Under the pieces are notes generated by a model. That model had not been told where the DNA came from. It saw only the letters and a list, made by a program, of their open reading frames with translations, and did no database searches. The position numbers were made by a program, and so were the translations under genes. From NCBI RefSeq assembly GCF_900100045.1, contig NZ_FNEA01000020.1:1-64000 (forward strand): a stretch of 64,000 bases of DNA, written 5' to 3'. This DNA is from Paracoccus denitrificans (GTDB lineage: Bacteria; Pseudomonadota; Alphaproteobacteria; Rhodobacterales; Rhodobacteraceae). Numbering within the stretch: position 1 is the first letter of the stretch; the number at the start of each line of letters is the position of its first letter. This document shows positions 34,848 to 42,203 of this stretch, in pieces.

Positions 34848-36089
34848 TCAGCCCTCCCGTTTCCTGTCCAGTTCCATGACCGTGTTCGCCAGCACCTCGG
34901 CCGCCAGGGCGAGGTCGGCTGTCTCGGCCCATTCCTCGGGGCAATGCGAGCGGCCCTCGCGGCATGGCACGAACACCATCGCCGAGGGGCAAAGCCGCGC
35001 CATGAAGGCCGCATCGTGGCCCGCACCCGACACCATCCTGCGACAGGCCGCGCCCAGCCCGTCGGCGGCTTCGGCCAGTTTCCGCTGCAAGCCGTCATCC
35101 ATGCCCACGCCGGGATTGTCCGAAATCAGCCGCGTTTCGACGGTGATGCCGGGCGCGGCTTCAAGACCCGTCAACCAGGTCACGAAGGCCTCTTTGTCCC
35201 TGGCGCGCTCGGCGCGGATATCGACAAGCATGCGGACACGGGCGGGCACGACATTGGCAGCATTCGGAGATATCTCGAATTCGCCGACCGTGGCGGTGAA
35301 ATGCGCGGGACCGGCCGACAGCTCCGTCGCGCGGGCCTCGATCTGGGTCACGATCCGGGCCGAGGCGGCAAGCGCATCGGCGCGCAGCCCCATGGGGGTG
35401 GTGCCGGCATGGTCCGGGCGGCCAGAGATCACGATCTCGACACGGGTGATGCCGACGATGGCCGTGACGATGCCAAGCCCGATCCTTTCGGCCTCCAGCA
35501 CCGGGCCCTGTTCGATATGCAGCTCCAGAAAGGCCTTCAGATCGTCGCGCAGCGGCCCGTGAAGGCTTTCGGGAACACCGCCCACATCCGCCATTGCCCG
35601 CGCAAGATCACGCCCGTCGCTGGTGCGTCCCAGCCAATCCTGCGGCAGCACCCCGGCCATTGCCCGCGAACCGATGCAAGAGACGCCGAAGACCGAAACC
35701 TCTTCGGCCAGGAAATCGACCACGGCAAGATCGTGACGCAGGACGGCACCGCGGCGGGCAAGGATGCGCGCGACCTCCAGCGCCACGACGACGCCCGCAA
35801 TCCCGTCGAAACGCCCGCCATCCGGCACGGTATCCGAATGGGAGCCCAGCATGATCGTCCCCGCCCCCGGCCGGGTGCCCTTGCGCAGGCCGATCAGGTT
35901 GCCGCCCGCATCGGTCGAGACCTGCAACCCCCCTGCGACGAAGCGCCGGCGCAGATGGTCGCGCCCCTCGTCGAAACGGGGCGAGAAGGCGCGGCGCGTC
36001 CATGGGCGCCCGGGATCGGTGATCCGGGCCAGCGCATCGATATCCCTGCCGATTGCCTCGGCCGAGGCGTCGAGATTGCGCCGCATCAC
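34848..36089 (-). CDS. M20-family N-carbamoyl-L-amino acid hydrolase; candidate N-carbamoyl-glutamate hydrolase
   Basis: A 413-residue dinuclear metal amidohydrolase of the AllC/HyuC group. Metal-site motifs are GSHSDTVPDGGRFDG (82-96), EEVSVFGVSCIGSR (129-142), ELHIEQGPVLE and, near the C terminus, CREGRSHCPEE. The dimerisation-domain substrate residues are in GRPDHAGTTPMGLRADAL and the late GAGHDAAFMA. These enzymes remove CO2 and NH3 from N-carbamoyl or ureido acids. In this cluster the product would be glutamate. It overlaps the upstream amidohydrolase gene by four bases and ends one base before the DUF917 start. Confidence 0.9.
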   Translation of the reverse strand: MMRRNLDASAEAIGRDIDALARITDPGRPWTRRAFSPRFDEGRDHLRRRFVAGGLQVSTDAGGNLIGLRKGTRPGAGTIMLGSHSDTVPDGGRFDGIAGVVVALEVARILARRGAVLRHDLAVVDFLAEEVSVFGVSCIGSRAMAGVLPQDWLGRTSDGRDLARAMADVGGVPESLHGPLRDDLKAFLELHIEQGPVLEAERIGLGIVTAIVGITRVEIVISGRPDHAGTTPMGLRADALAASARIVTQIEARATELSAGPAHFTATVGEFEISPNAANVVPARVRMLVDIRAERARDKEAFVTWLTGLEAAPGITVETRLISDNPGVGMDDGLQRKLAEAADGLGAACRRMVSGAGHDAAFMARLCPSAMVFVPCREGRSHCPEEWAETADLALAAEVLANTVMELDRKREG

Positions 36090-37468
36090 AGCAACCCTTC
36101 GCGCAGGCCGAGCGTTTCGGGCGGGCGCACGAAGATGCCGGTCCCCGGCACGGCAAGGACCTCGGTCCCGTCAAAGACCATCTCGCCCCGCCGCCAGGTG
36201 GCCGCGACCGTCCAGGGCAGTTCCATACCGTGATAGGGTGACCAGCCGGCGATGGAATGGCGGCTGCTGGCGGCGTCATAGACCGCGGGCCGGTCGACCA
36301 GCACCGTCACGTCGGCATCGCGCCCGGCCCGAAGCCCGCCCTTGCGATGATCCAGGCGGAAATGCCGGGCCGGATTTTCGGCCATCAGCCGCGCCGCCCA
36401 GACCAGCGGCACGCCGCGCGCCATCGCGCCCTTGACGAAAAGCGGCACCATCACCTCGAGCCCCGGCACGCCGGAGGCGTTCCCAAGCATATCGGGATCG
36501 GTCTTGCGATCCTCGCTCCAGCTCACATGATCGGTTGACACCATCGACACGCGGCCCTCGGCCAGGTGCCTCCAGATCGCCTCGACTTCGCGGCGGGGAC
36601 GGACGGGCGGGTTGATCTTGGCCTTGCCGCCAAGCCGCGCGACATCGTTTTCCTCATCCAGGACAAGGTAATGGATGCAGCATTCCACGGTCGAGCGATG
36701 GCCGGCGCCGCGATACATCGCCGCGATCTCGTAGCCACGGCCGACCGAGCAATGGACGACATGGGCCGGACAGCCGGTTTCGGCGCCGGTTTCGTAGATC
36801 TGCAGCATTGCCAGCGTCTCGGCCAGTTCCGGCCGCGACAGGCCATGCGCGCGCCAGTCGGTGATGCCCGCGGCCTCGACCTCGGCGATCGCCGCGCGGA
36901 CATAGGCATCGTCCTCGTTGTGAACGCCCGCCGCCAATCCGGTCTTCACGACCTCGGCAAAGCAGGCACGCAACAGCGCCGGCGGGATGCGCGGGAACCG
37001 CAGAGGATCGGTTCCGAAGGTCGAGAACTTGTAGGCGCAAACGCCCGCCGCCGCCTGTTCGGCGATACGGGCCGGGCCTTCCTCGGGGCGGATGGTGCCG
37101 TAAAGCGCGACATCGACGCGCGCATCGCTGTCGATCATCGCGACCTTGCGGCCCACGGCCTCGGCCGAGCAGACCAGATTGCCCTCGTCATAGGGCATGT
37201 CGACGATGGTAGTGACGCCGCCAGCCGCAGCAGCGCGGGTCGAGGCGGCAAAACCCTCGGCCCCCCTTTGCGACAGCGAATGCACCTGCGCATCGACCGC
37301 GCCGGGCAGGATGATGCCGTTTGCGAAATCATGCCGCTCGCGCCCCGCGGGTGCCGCGCCTTCGCCGACCAGCGCCGTCTTGCCATCGCGAATGGCAACG
37401 TAGCCCCGGGCGATCTCGCGATCCGTCAGGATGATCCGCCCCGTCAAAACCGTATCGAAATCTGCCAT
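36086..37468 (-). CDS. Dihydroorotase/allantoinase-type amidohydrolase; candidate hydantoin-propionate hydrolase
   Basis: A 460-residue cyclic amidohydrolase. The barrel metal-site residues are visible as Lys147 (AYKFSTFG, the carboxylated lysine), His183 (GVHNED), His239 (HVVHCSV) and Asp313 (STDHVSW). The first His of the usual H-x-H pair is Gln61 (PGAVDAQVHS; codon CAG at 37286-37288), an unusual substitution. Hydantoinases and allantoinases open five-membered ureide rings, so ring opening of hydantoin-5-propionate to N-carbamoyl-glutamate fits the cluster. It is the first enzyme gene downstream of the regulator. Confidence 0.88.
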   Translation of the reverse strand: MADFDTVLTGRIILTDREIARGYVAIRDGKTALVGEGAAPAGRERHDFANGIILPGAVDAQVHSLSQRGAEGFAASTRAAAAGGVTTIVDMPYDEGNLVCSAEAVGRKVAMIDSDARVDVALYGTIRPEEGPARIAEQAAAGVCAYKFSTFGTDPLRFPRIPPALLRACFAEVVKTGLAAGVHNEDDAYVRAAIAEVEAAGITDWRAHGLSRPELAETLAMLQIYETGAETGCPAHVVHCSVGRGYEIAAMYRGAGHRSTVECCIHYLVLDEENDVARLGGKAKINPPVRPRREVEAIWRHLAEGRVSMVSTDHVSWSEDRKTDPDMLGNASGVPGLEVMVPLFVKGAMARGVPLVWAARLMAENPARHFRLDHRKGGLRAGRDADVTVLVDRPAVYDAASSRHSIAGWSPYHGMELPWTVAATWRRGEMVFDGTEVLAVPGTGIFVRPPETLGLREGLL

Positions 37469-37497
37469 GCCTTCCTCCAGTCAGGTTTCGACTACGA

Positions 37498-37530
37498 GAT
37501 TTGGCGGGATTTCGGGTATATCCCAAAATC
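37498..37530. promoter_or_regulatory. Imperfect inverted repeat before the ergothioneine-type operon
   Basis: GATTTGGCGGGA at 37498-37509 is nearly mirrored by TCCCAAAATC at 37521-37530. It lies in the 153-base gap between the LysR-like gene and the amidohydrolase gene, where an operator and promoter for the enzyme operon would be expected. Confidence 0.35.
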
Positions 37531-37621
37531 AGGACACCTTATGGCGATTTCATGGACATGCGCCGGCTCGCGCTCCCGCCGAACCACATGCAACATTGCT
37601 CAAAAGGGGCAAGGGACCGGA

Positions 37622-38905
37622 TCAGAGGCCCGAAAGTATTTCCTGCGCAAAGCGCTCGGCCTTCGGCGACCGCTTCCAGGTCAGTTGCAGGAACTGGTCG
37701 AATTCGGACGGCAGATCAAGGGCGACGCATTCGGAAAGCGTTTTGCCAACGGAGCGGGGCAAGAGCGACCGATACTCGCCGCCCGCCACCATGTTGACGA
37801 TGACCGGCAGGGAATCGACCTCGACAACCGGAATGCGCGAGCGCCAGTCGGGCGTCGCGTATCTGTTCAGAAAGCTTTCGGCGCGCTGGCGCAGGCCGCT
37901 GCGCCGGGACTGAAGCACGAAGGGCTTGCGGGCCAGGATCTCCGTCAGTTCCTCTTGCTCCGGCCGCTGCCGCGGAAGGCCGCGACCGACGATGGCGACG
38001 GGGGTGCGCTCTAGCTCGTGCTGCCGATAGGCCGGGTCGTGCAGGTCGGTATCGACAAGCACCACGTCGAAGCGGCCGGTATCAAGGCCGGTCAGCAGAT
38101 CTTCGGCAATGGCCGAGGCGACGGTGATCGTGACGCCCTTCTGCATGTAGAGGCGAGAGGTGATCGTCGCCACCAGATGGGCAAGATTGCCACGTGCGGT
38201 TGCGGGAATGATCGATCCCAGGGCGAATCTGCGCGAAGCCATCGTATAGACCGGCGTCGCTTCACCCGTGAACGCCCGCCAGGCAAGCTCGAACCGTTCG
38301 ATCAGTCGCACCACCCGCTCACCTTCGGGCGTAAGGGAGATTCCCTTGCTGCCCCGGTGCAGCAGGACCTGGCCATGGTTGCTTTCGACCTGCGCGATCT
38401 GGCGAGTCAGTTGCGGCTGACCGACGCCCATTTCGGAGGCTGCGCGGCGGATGGAACCAAGTCGCGTGACAGCCGCCAGCCGGAACAGCGCAGCCAGGGA
38501 GGCCGGACATTCCGGCACCTCGTCCGGCCCAACCTGATGAATAGCACGGGCGATATCCGCCATCTCGCTGATCGCCGGTGCAAGCCGGGCCGCTTGGACA
38601 GTGGGGACAAGTCCGGTCTGGCTGCGCCGGACGAGCTTCAGCGACAGGCTATCCTCGACCCGGGTCAGAGCGGCCGAAATCGTCGAGACCGGCACCCGCG
38701 CCGCCCGCGAAGCGGCGCGCACGCCGCCGTGACGCAGGGCGAGATCCGTCAGAATCAGCGTGGAGGTCCGCAAGGTTTCCCCGTGTGTTCGATAGCTGAC
38801 ATATGCTTGACGTGTGTTCGCCCTGCAAGGCGTCGCGGCACTGCTCTCCGTCGTCGGAACCTCACGAGCCACGTCCGTCGCGTCAGGGGCTTCCAGTGGT
38901 CGCAT
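37622..38905 (-). CDS. LysR-type regulator with two tandem HTH domains
   Basis: Up to 427 residues. Two LysR-type HTH modules can be read: the first at about 46-106 (LALRHGGVRAASRAARVPVSTISAALTRVEDSLSLKLVRR), the second at 136-200 (AALFRLAAVTRLGSIRRAASEMGVGQPQLTRQIAQVESN; ISLTPEGERVV). A LysR substrate-binding domain follows (about 225-420). Quoted segments are read in pieces: GGVRAASRAARVPVSTIS and GSIRRAASEMGVGQPQLT. A second HTH is not standard. It probably senses an intermediate of the downstream pathway. The start is uncertain: ATG 38905 lacks a ribosome site; TTG 38773 (LRTSTLIL) after GGGGAAA is an alternative. Confidence 0.82.
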   Translation of the reverse strand: MRPLEAPDATDVAREVPTTESSAATPCRANTRQAYVSYRTHGETLRTSTLILTDLALRHGGVRAASRAARVPVSTISAALTRVEDSLSLKLVRRSQTGLVPTVQAARLAPAISEMADIARAIHQVGPDEVPECPASLAALFRLAAVTRLGSIRRAASEMGVGQPQLTRQIAQVESNHGQVLLHRGSKGISLTPEGERVVRLIERFELAWRAFTGEATPVYTMASRRFALGSIIPATARGNLAHLVATITSRLYMQKGVTITVASAIAEDLLTGLDTGRFDVVLVDTDLHDPAYRQHELERTPVAIVGRGLPRQRPEQEELTEILARKPFVLQSRRSGLRQRAESFLNRYATPDWRSRIPVVEVDSLPVIVNMVAGGEYRSLLPRSVGKTLSECVALDLPSEFDQFLQLTWKRSPKAERFAQEILSGL

Positions 38906-38981
38906 TGGCTGAAAGGAAGCCGTCCCATCAGGATCGCCGCGGCAATCCGGGCTCGCGCCCCTTCACCCTCACGCATATATA

Positions 38982-38996
38982 ATTTGTATTGCAAAT
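38982..38996. promoter_or_regulatory. AT-rich promoter and dyad upstream of marR-FUSC
   Basis: The dyad ATTTG-TATTG-CAAAT lies at 38982-38996 inside a strikingly AT-rich stretch (about 38974-39017) in otherwise GC-rich DNA, 28 bases before the MarR start. It is a likely MarR autoregulatory operator overlapping the promoter. Confidence 0.55.
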
Positions 38997-39023
38997 CAAT
39001 TTATATACTCCTATATCGACGCC

Positions 39024-39494
39024 ATGACCCACGATCTTTCCCTCCGCTCCCGCTTCGGCATCAGATTCTCCCTGCTTGCCCGCCGCTGGCGCCGGAGTAT
39101 CGAGGCACAGCTTGCGCAAGCCGGGCTGACCGATGCGACCTGGGTGCCGCTGGTTCATCTTCAGGAGACCGGCGGCGGGATCACCCAAAAGGATCTTGCC
39201 GCGCTTGTCGGGGTCGATGGTTCAAGCCTCGTGCGCGTGCTGGACATCCTGGCCCGCGAGGGGCTGATCGAGCGCCGCCGCGACGAAGCTGACGGCCGGG
39301 CCCGGCTGATCCACCTGACACCGGCCGGCAAGGTGCGGGTCGGCGAGATACGGAAGGAACTGGGGCGGGCCGAAGAGGCGATCCTGGTCGATCTTTCGGA
39401 TACGGAGATCGGCGACATGCTGCGGCATTTCGAGACGATCGAGCGGCGCATGATCGCCCTGGATGGCAAGGCCGACCCGGGAGGCAGGCCATGA
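39024..39494 (+). CDS. MarR family regulator of a FUSC-type exporter
   Basis: A 156-residue MarR protein with HTH (ITQKDLAALVGVDGSSLVRVLDIL) and wing (ERRRDEADGRARLIHLT) followed by a C-terminal dimerisation helix. MarR genes paired with aromatic-acid efflux genes (as with FUSC/AaeB proteins) respond to phenolic acids. Its stop overlaps the exporter start by four bases. It carries its own AT-rich promoter with a dyad. Confidence 0.87.
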   Translation: MTHDLSLRSRFGIRFSLLARRWRRSIEAQLAQAGLTDATWVPLVHLQETGGGITQKDLAALVGVDGSSLVRVLDILAREGLIERRRDEADGRARLIHLTPAGKVRVGEIRKELGRAEEAILVDLSDTEIGDMLRHFETIERRMIALDGKADPGGRP

Positions 39495-40618
39495 TGGCCG
39501 GAAAGGCCGTCGCGCTGCGCCGCCGCGATGCCCTGCGCCACCTGCTGCATCCGCGCCAACTGACGGACAGCATGGCGCTGTCGAAGCAACCTTCCCTGCG
39601 AAACTCGGTGCTGGCCGGGGCGCAGGCCGCAATCACCGCGGCCATCGTGCTGCCGCTCGTCCACCTGTCGCCCTGGCCGCATCTCATCGGCTTTGCCTCG
39701 CTCGGGGCGCTCGTGGCCCTGTTCGGCCGCTTCGCACCGGCGCAAGGCCGCAAGCGGATCGTGTTCCTCTGCGCGCTCTGGCAGGTGCTGGCGGTCCTTG
39801 CCATGTCCGGCCTTGCCTGGCTGGGCGCCCCGGTCGTCATGCAACTGGTCCTGCTGGCGCTTTCCTGCGGAGTCTTTCTGTTCGTCTGCACGACCGGCGG
39901 GTTCGGCGCGCCCGGCGCGCTGATCTTCGTCTTTGCGGCCGGTGCCTCGATGTCCGCGGACCTGAGTCTCGAGCAATTGGTCGCGCGCGTATCGGCGACG
40001 GCAGCGGCGGCGGCGCTCGCCTGGGCGATCTGCGCCGCGACCGAGGGCTTGCGCCACCTGCCCACCGCGATGCGCCCGTTTCCGGCAGAACCGCAGCACC
40101 CGCTGAACCATCGCCTGTCGGCAGCGTCGCGCAGCGCTGCCGGAGCCGGAATCGCGATCCTTGCGAGCCATGCCTTTGGCGCGAACCACCCGGCCTGGGC
40201 CGCGATGGGCACGCTGGCGGTCATGCAGGGGGCGCATCTTCACATCACGATGAGCCGGGCGATGCAGCGCATGGCCGGGACGGTCCTTGGGGCCATGCTG
40301 GCCTGGACCCTTTTGCTGCAAGAGCCCTCGGTCTGGGCCATGATCGCCGTGCTGGCGATGCTTCAGCTGCTGACCGAAGTCGTGATCGGCATCAACTATG
40401 CCTTCGGCCAGGTGTTCGTCACCCCGATGGCGCTGCTGATGACCCATCTCGGCACCCCGCATGGCGCCGGGCCGGACATCGCGCCAGAACGCGTGTTCGA
40501 CACGCTTCTTGGTGCCGTGATCGGCATCGCGATGTCGGTCCTGCTGTCGACGGTCGACGACCGCCGGCACCTGGCGGTGCTGAGGAATGGTGCCAGGATG
40601 GGCGGATCGAAACCATAA
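39491..40618 (+). CDS. FUSC family inner-membrane protein (aromatic acid efflux type)
   Basis: A 375-residue membrane protein with two groups of hydrophobic helices (about 40-165 and 205-350). It matches the FUSC/AaeB-like fold in a short form without the large cytosolic insert. The segment AAWAAMG-type (NHPAWAAMGTLAVMQ) before helix 2 of the second half is characteristic. Such proteins export aromatic carboxylates or toxic phenolics, which suits a genome rich in aromatic catabolism. It is translationally coupled to the MarR gene. Confidence 0.85.
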   Translation: MMAGKAVALRRRDALRHLLHPRQLTDSMALSKQPSLRNSVLAGAQAAITAAIVLPLVHLSPWPHLIGFASLGALVALFGRFAPAQGRKRIVFLCALWQVLAVLAMSGLAWLGAPVVMQLVLLALSCGVFLFVCTTGGFGAPGALIFVFAAGASMSADLSLEQLVARVSATAAAAALAWAICAATEGLRHLPTAMRPFPAEPQHPLNHRLSAASRSAAGAGIAILASHAFGANHPAWAAMGTLAVMQGAHLHITMSRAMQRMAGTVLGAMLAWTLLLQEPSVWAMIAVLAMLQLLTEVVIGINYAFGQVFVTPMALLMTHLGTPHGAGPDIAPERVFDTLLGAVIGIAMSVLLSTVDDRRHLAVLRNGARMGGSKP

Positions 40619-40700
40619 CCGGATGACATGCGCCCCAAATGTTGCGGGCAAGGGGCAAGTCTCGGCGGCATCGGCCCGCCCCCGCCCATGTCGTTCGGGC

Positions 40701-40727
40701 GGGGAGCAGGCTGCGCTCTCCCCTTTT
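40701..40727 (+). terminator. Intrinsic terminator after the FUSC gene
   Basis: GGGGAG at 40701-40706 pairs with CTCCCC at 40718-40723 and is followed by TTTT. An overlapping alternative stem, CCCCGCCC (40680-40687) with GGGCGGGG (40697-40704), could serve the convergent pirin gene. Confidence 0.6.
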
Positions 40728-40781
40728 GCTACGTTCCCATTCCGGGGCCGATGCCGCGTGCCGTGTCCGAAGCGCGTCCCT

Positions 40782-41726
40782 TCACCTCAACCGATCGGGC
40801 AAGGGAATGAACTCGTCCTCGTCGCCCGGCGGCAACCGGAAGCGGCCGTGCTCCCAGTCGCCCTGCGCCCATGCCTCCTTGGCGGCATCGATCCGTTCCT
40901 GCGACGACGCGACGAAGTTCCAGGAAATGTAGCGCGGCCCGTTCATGGTCTCGCCGCCCAGAACCATCAGCCGGGCGCCGGCCTCGCCGGCCTTCAGGCT
41001 GATGCGGTCGCCGGGGCGGAACACCATCATCCGGCCGGCCTCGAAGGTTTCGCCGGCCACCAGGATGCTGCCCTCGACCACATAGACGCCGCGATCCTCG
41101 TGATCGTCGGGCAGCGGCAGGCTGGCGCCGGCGGCAAGGACCACATCGGCATAGAAGGTCTCGGTAAAGGTCTTGACCGGCGCGCGCTCGCCCCAGGCCG
41201 AACCCAGGATCAGCCGCACCTGCTTGCCCCCGTCCTCGAGGAAGGGCAGCGCGTCGCGGCCGTGATGCTCGAAACCCGCGGCGCGGTCCTCCTCGCCCTC
41301 CGGCAGCGCGACCCAGGTCTGGATGCCGAAGAGCGAGCCGGGCCGCTTGCGCATCTCCTCGCTGGTGCGCTCGGAATGGGTGACGCCGCTGCCGGCGATC
41401 ATCCAGTTGACCTCGCCGGGATAGACCATCTGGTCGGCGCCGGTGCTGTCGCGATGATGGAACTCGCCCTGGTAGAGATAGGTCACCGTCGCCAGCCCGA
41501 TATGCGGGTGCGGGCGCACGTCGATGCCGCCGCCGGTCAGGAATTCGGCCGGGCCCATCTGGTCGAAGAAGATGAAGGGGCCGACCATCTGCCGGCGCGG
41601 CGCGGGAAGCGCGCGGCGCACCTCGAAGCCGCCCAGGTCGCGGGCGCGCGGAATGATCAGCGTCTCGATGGATTCCAGGCCCTTGCGGTCGGGGCAATCC
41701 GGGTTCTGCGTGGGGTTCCAGCTCAT
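40782..41726 (-). CDS. Pirin family protein
   Basis: A 314-residue double-cupin protein. The N-terminal metal site matches pirins: HPHIGLATVTYLYQGEFHHRDS (read as HPHIGLATV and EFHHRDS) plus the later SGVTHSERT. Bacterial pirins can have quercetin 2,4-dioxygenase activity or act as stress-responsive regulators. It begins the row of minus-strand detoxification genes with a DoxX gene 44 bases upstream. Confidence 0.93.
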   Translation of the reverse strand: MSWNPTQNPDCPDRKGLESIETLIIPRARDLGGFEVRRALPAPRRQMVGPFIFFDQMGPAEFLTGGGIDVRPHPHIGLATVTYLYQGEFHHRDSTGADQMVYPGEVNWMIAGSGVTHSERTSEEMRKRPGSLFGIQTWVALPEGEEDRAAGFEHHGRDALPFLEDGGKQVRLILGSAWGERAPVKTFTETFYADVVLAAGASLPLPDDHEDRGVYVVEGSILVAGETFEAGRMMVFRPGDRISLKAGEAGARLMVLGGETMNGPRYISWNFVASSQERIDAAKEAWAQGDWEHGRFRLPPGDEDEFIPLPDRLR

Positions 41727-41770
41727 GTCGGGCTCCTTTCGTGGGTCCGGGGATGCGAAGGCTTACGGTA

Positions 41771-42163
41771 TCAGGTCTTGCGCAAGGCGGCATCGAGGCT
41801 GATCGGGCCAGCCCCCGCCGCCGCAAGGTACAGGAAGACGAAGCAGAACAGGATGGCGGGAACGCCGCCGTTCTGCGCCGGATAGAACCCCTGCGGCGCA
41901 TGTGCGAGGAAATAGGCGAAGGCCATGACCCCGGACAGGACGAAGGCCGCGATGCGGGTCCGGAACCCGACCAGGACCATGAACCCCGCGACCAGTTCGA
42001 AACCCCCCGCGATCCATGGCAGCGAGCCGGTTGGCGGCACCCGGTCGCTGGCCGGAAAGCCGAGGATCTTCTGCGTGCCGTAGCTGAAGATCACCAGCGC
42101 GGCCACGATCCTGAGGATGCTGAGCAAAACGGGTTCACAGGGTTTCAGGGCTTGCTTCATCAT
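41771..42163 (-). CDS. DoxX family membrane protein
   Basis: A 130-residue protein with four predicted transmembrane helices: ILRIVAALVIFSYGTQKILG, LPWIAGGFELVAGFMVLVG, IAAFVLSGVMAFAYFLAHA and AILFCFVFLYLAAAG. It is followed by the PISLDAALRK tail common in DoxX proteins. DoxX proteins are linked to thiol/oxidative-stress handling and often co-occur with pirin, as here. Confidence 0.9.
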   Translation of the reverse strand: MMKQALKPCEPVLLSILRIVAALVIFSYGTQKILGFPASDRVPPTGSLPWIAGGFELVAGFMVLVGFRTRIAAFVLSGVMAFAYFLAHAPQGFYPAQNGGVPAILFCFVFLYLAAAGAGPISLDAALRKT

Positions 42164-42203
42164 GCCGGTCCTTGGTTGGTGTCATTTTCAAACGCCGGCC
42201 GGG

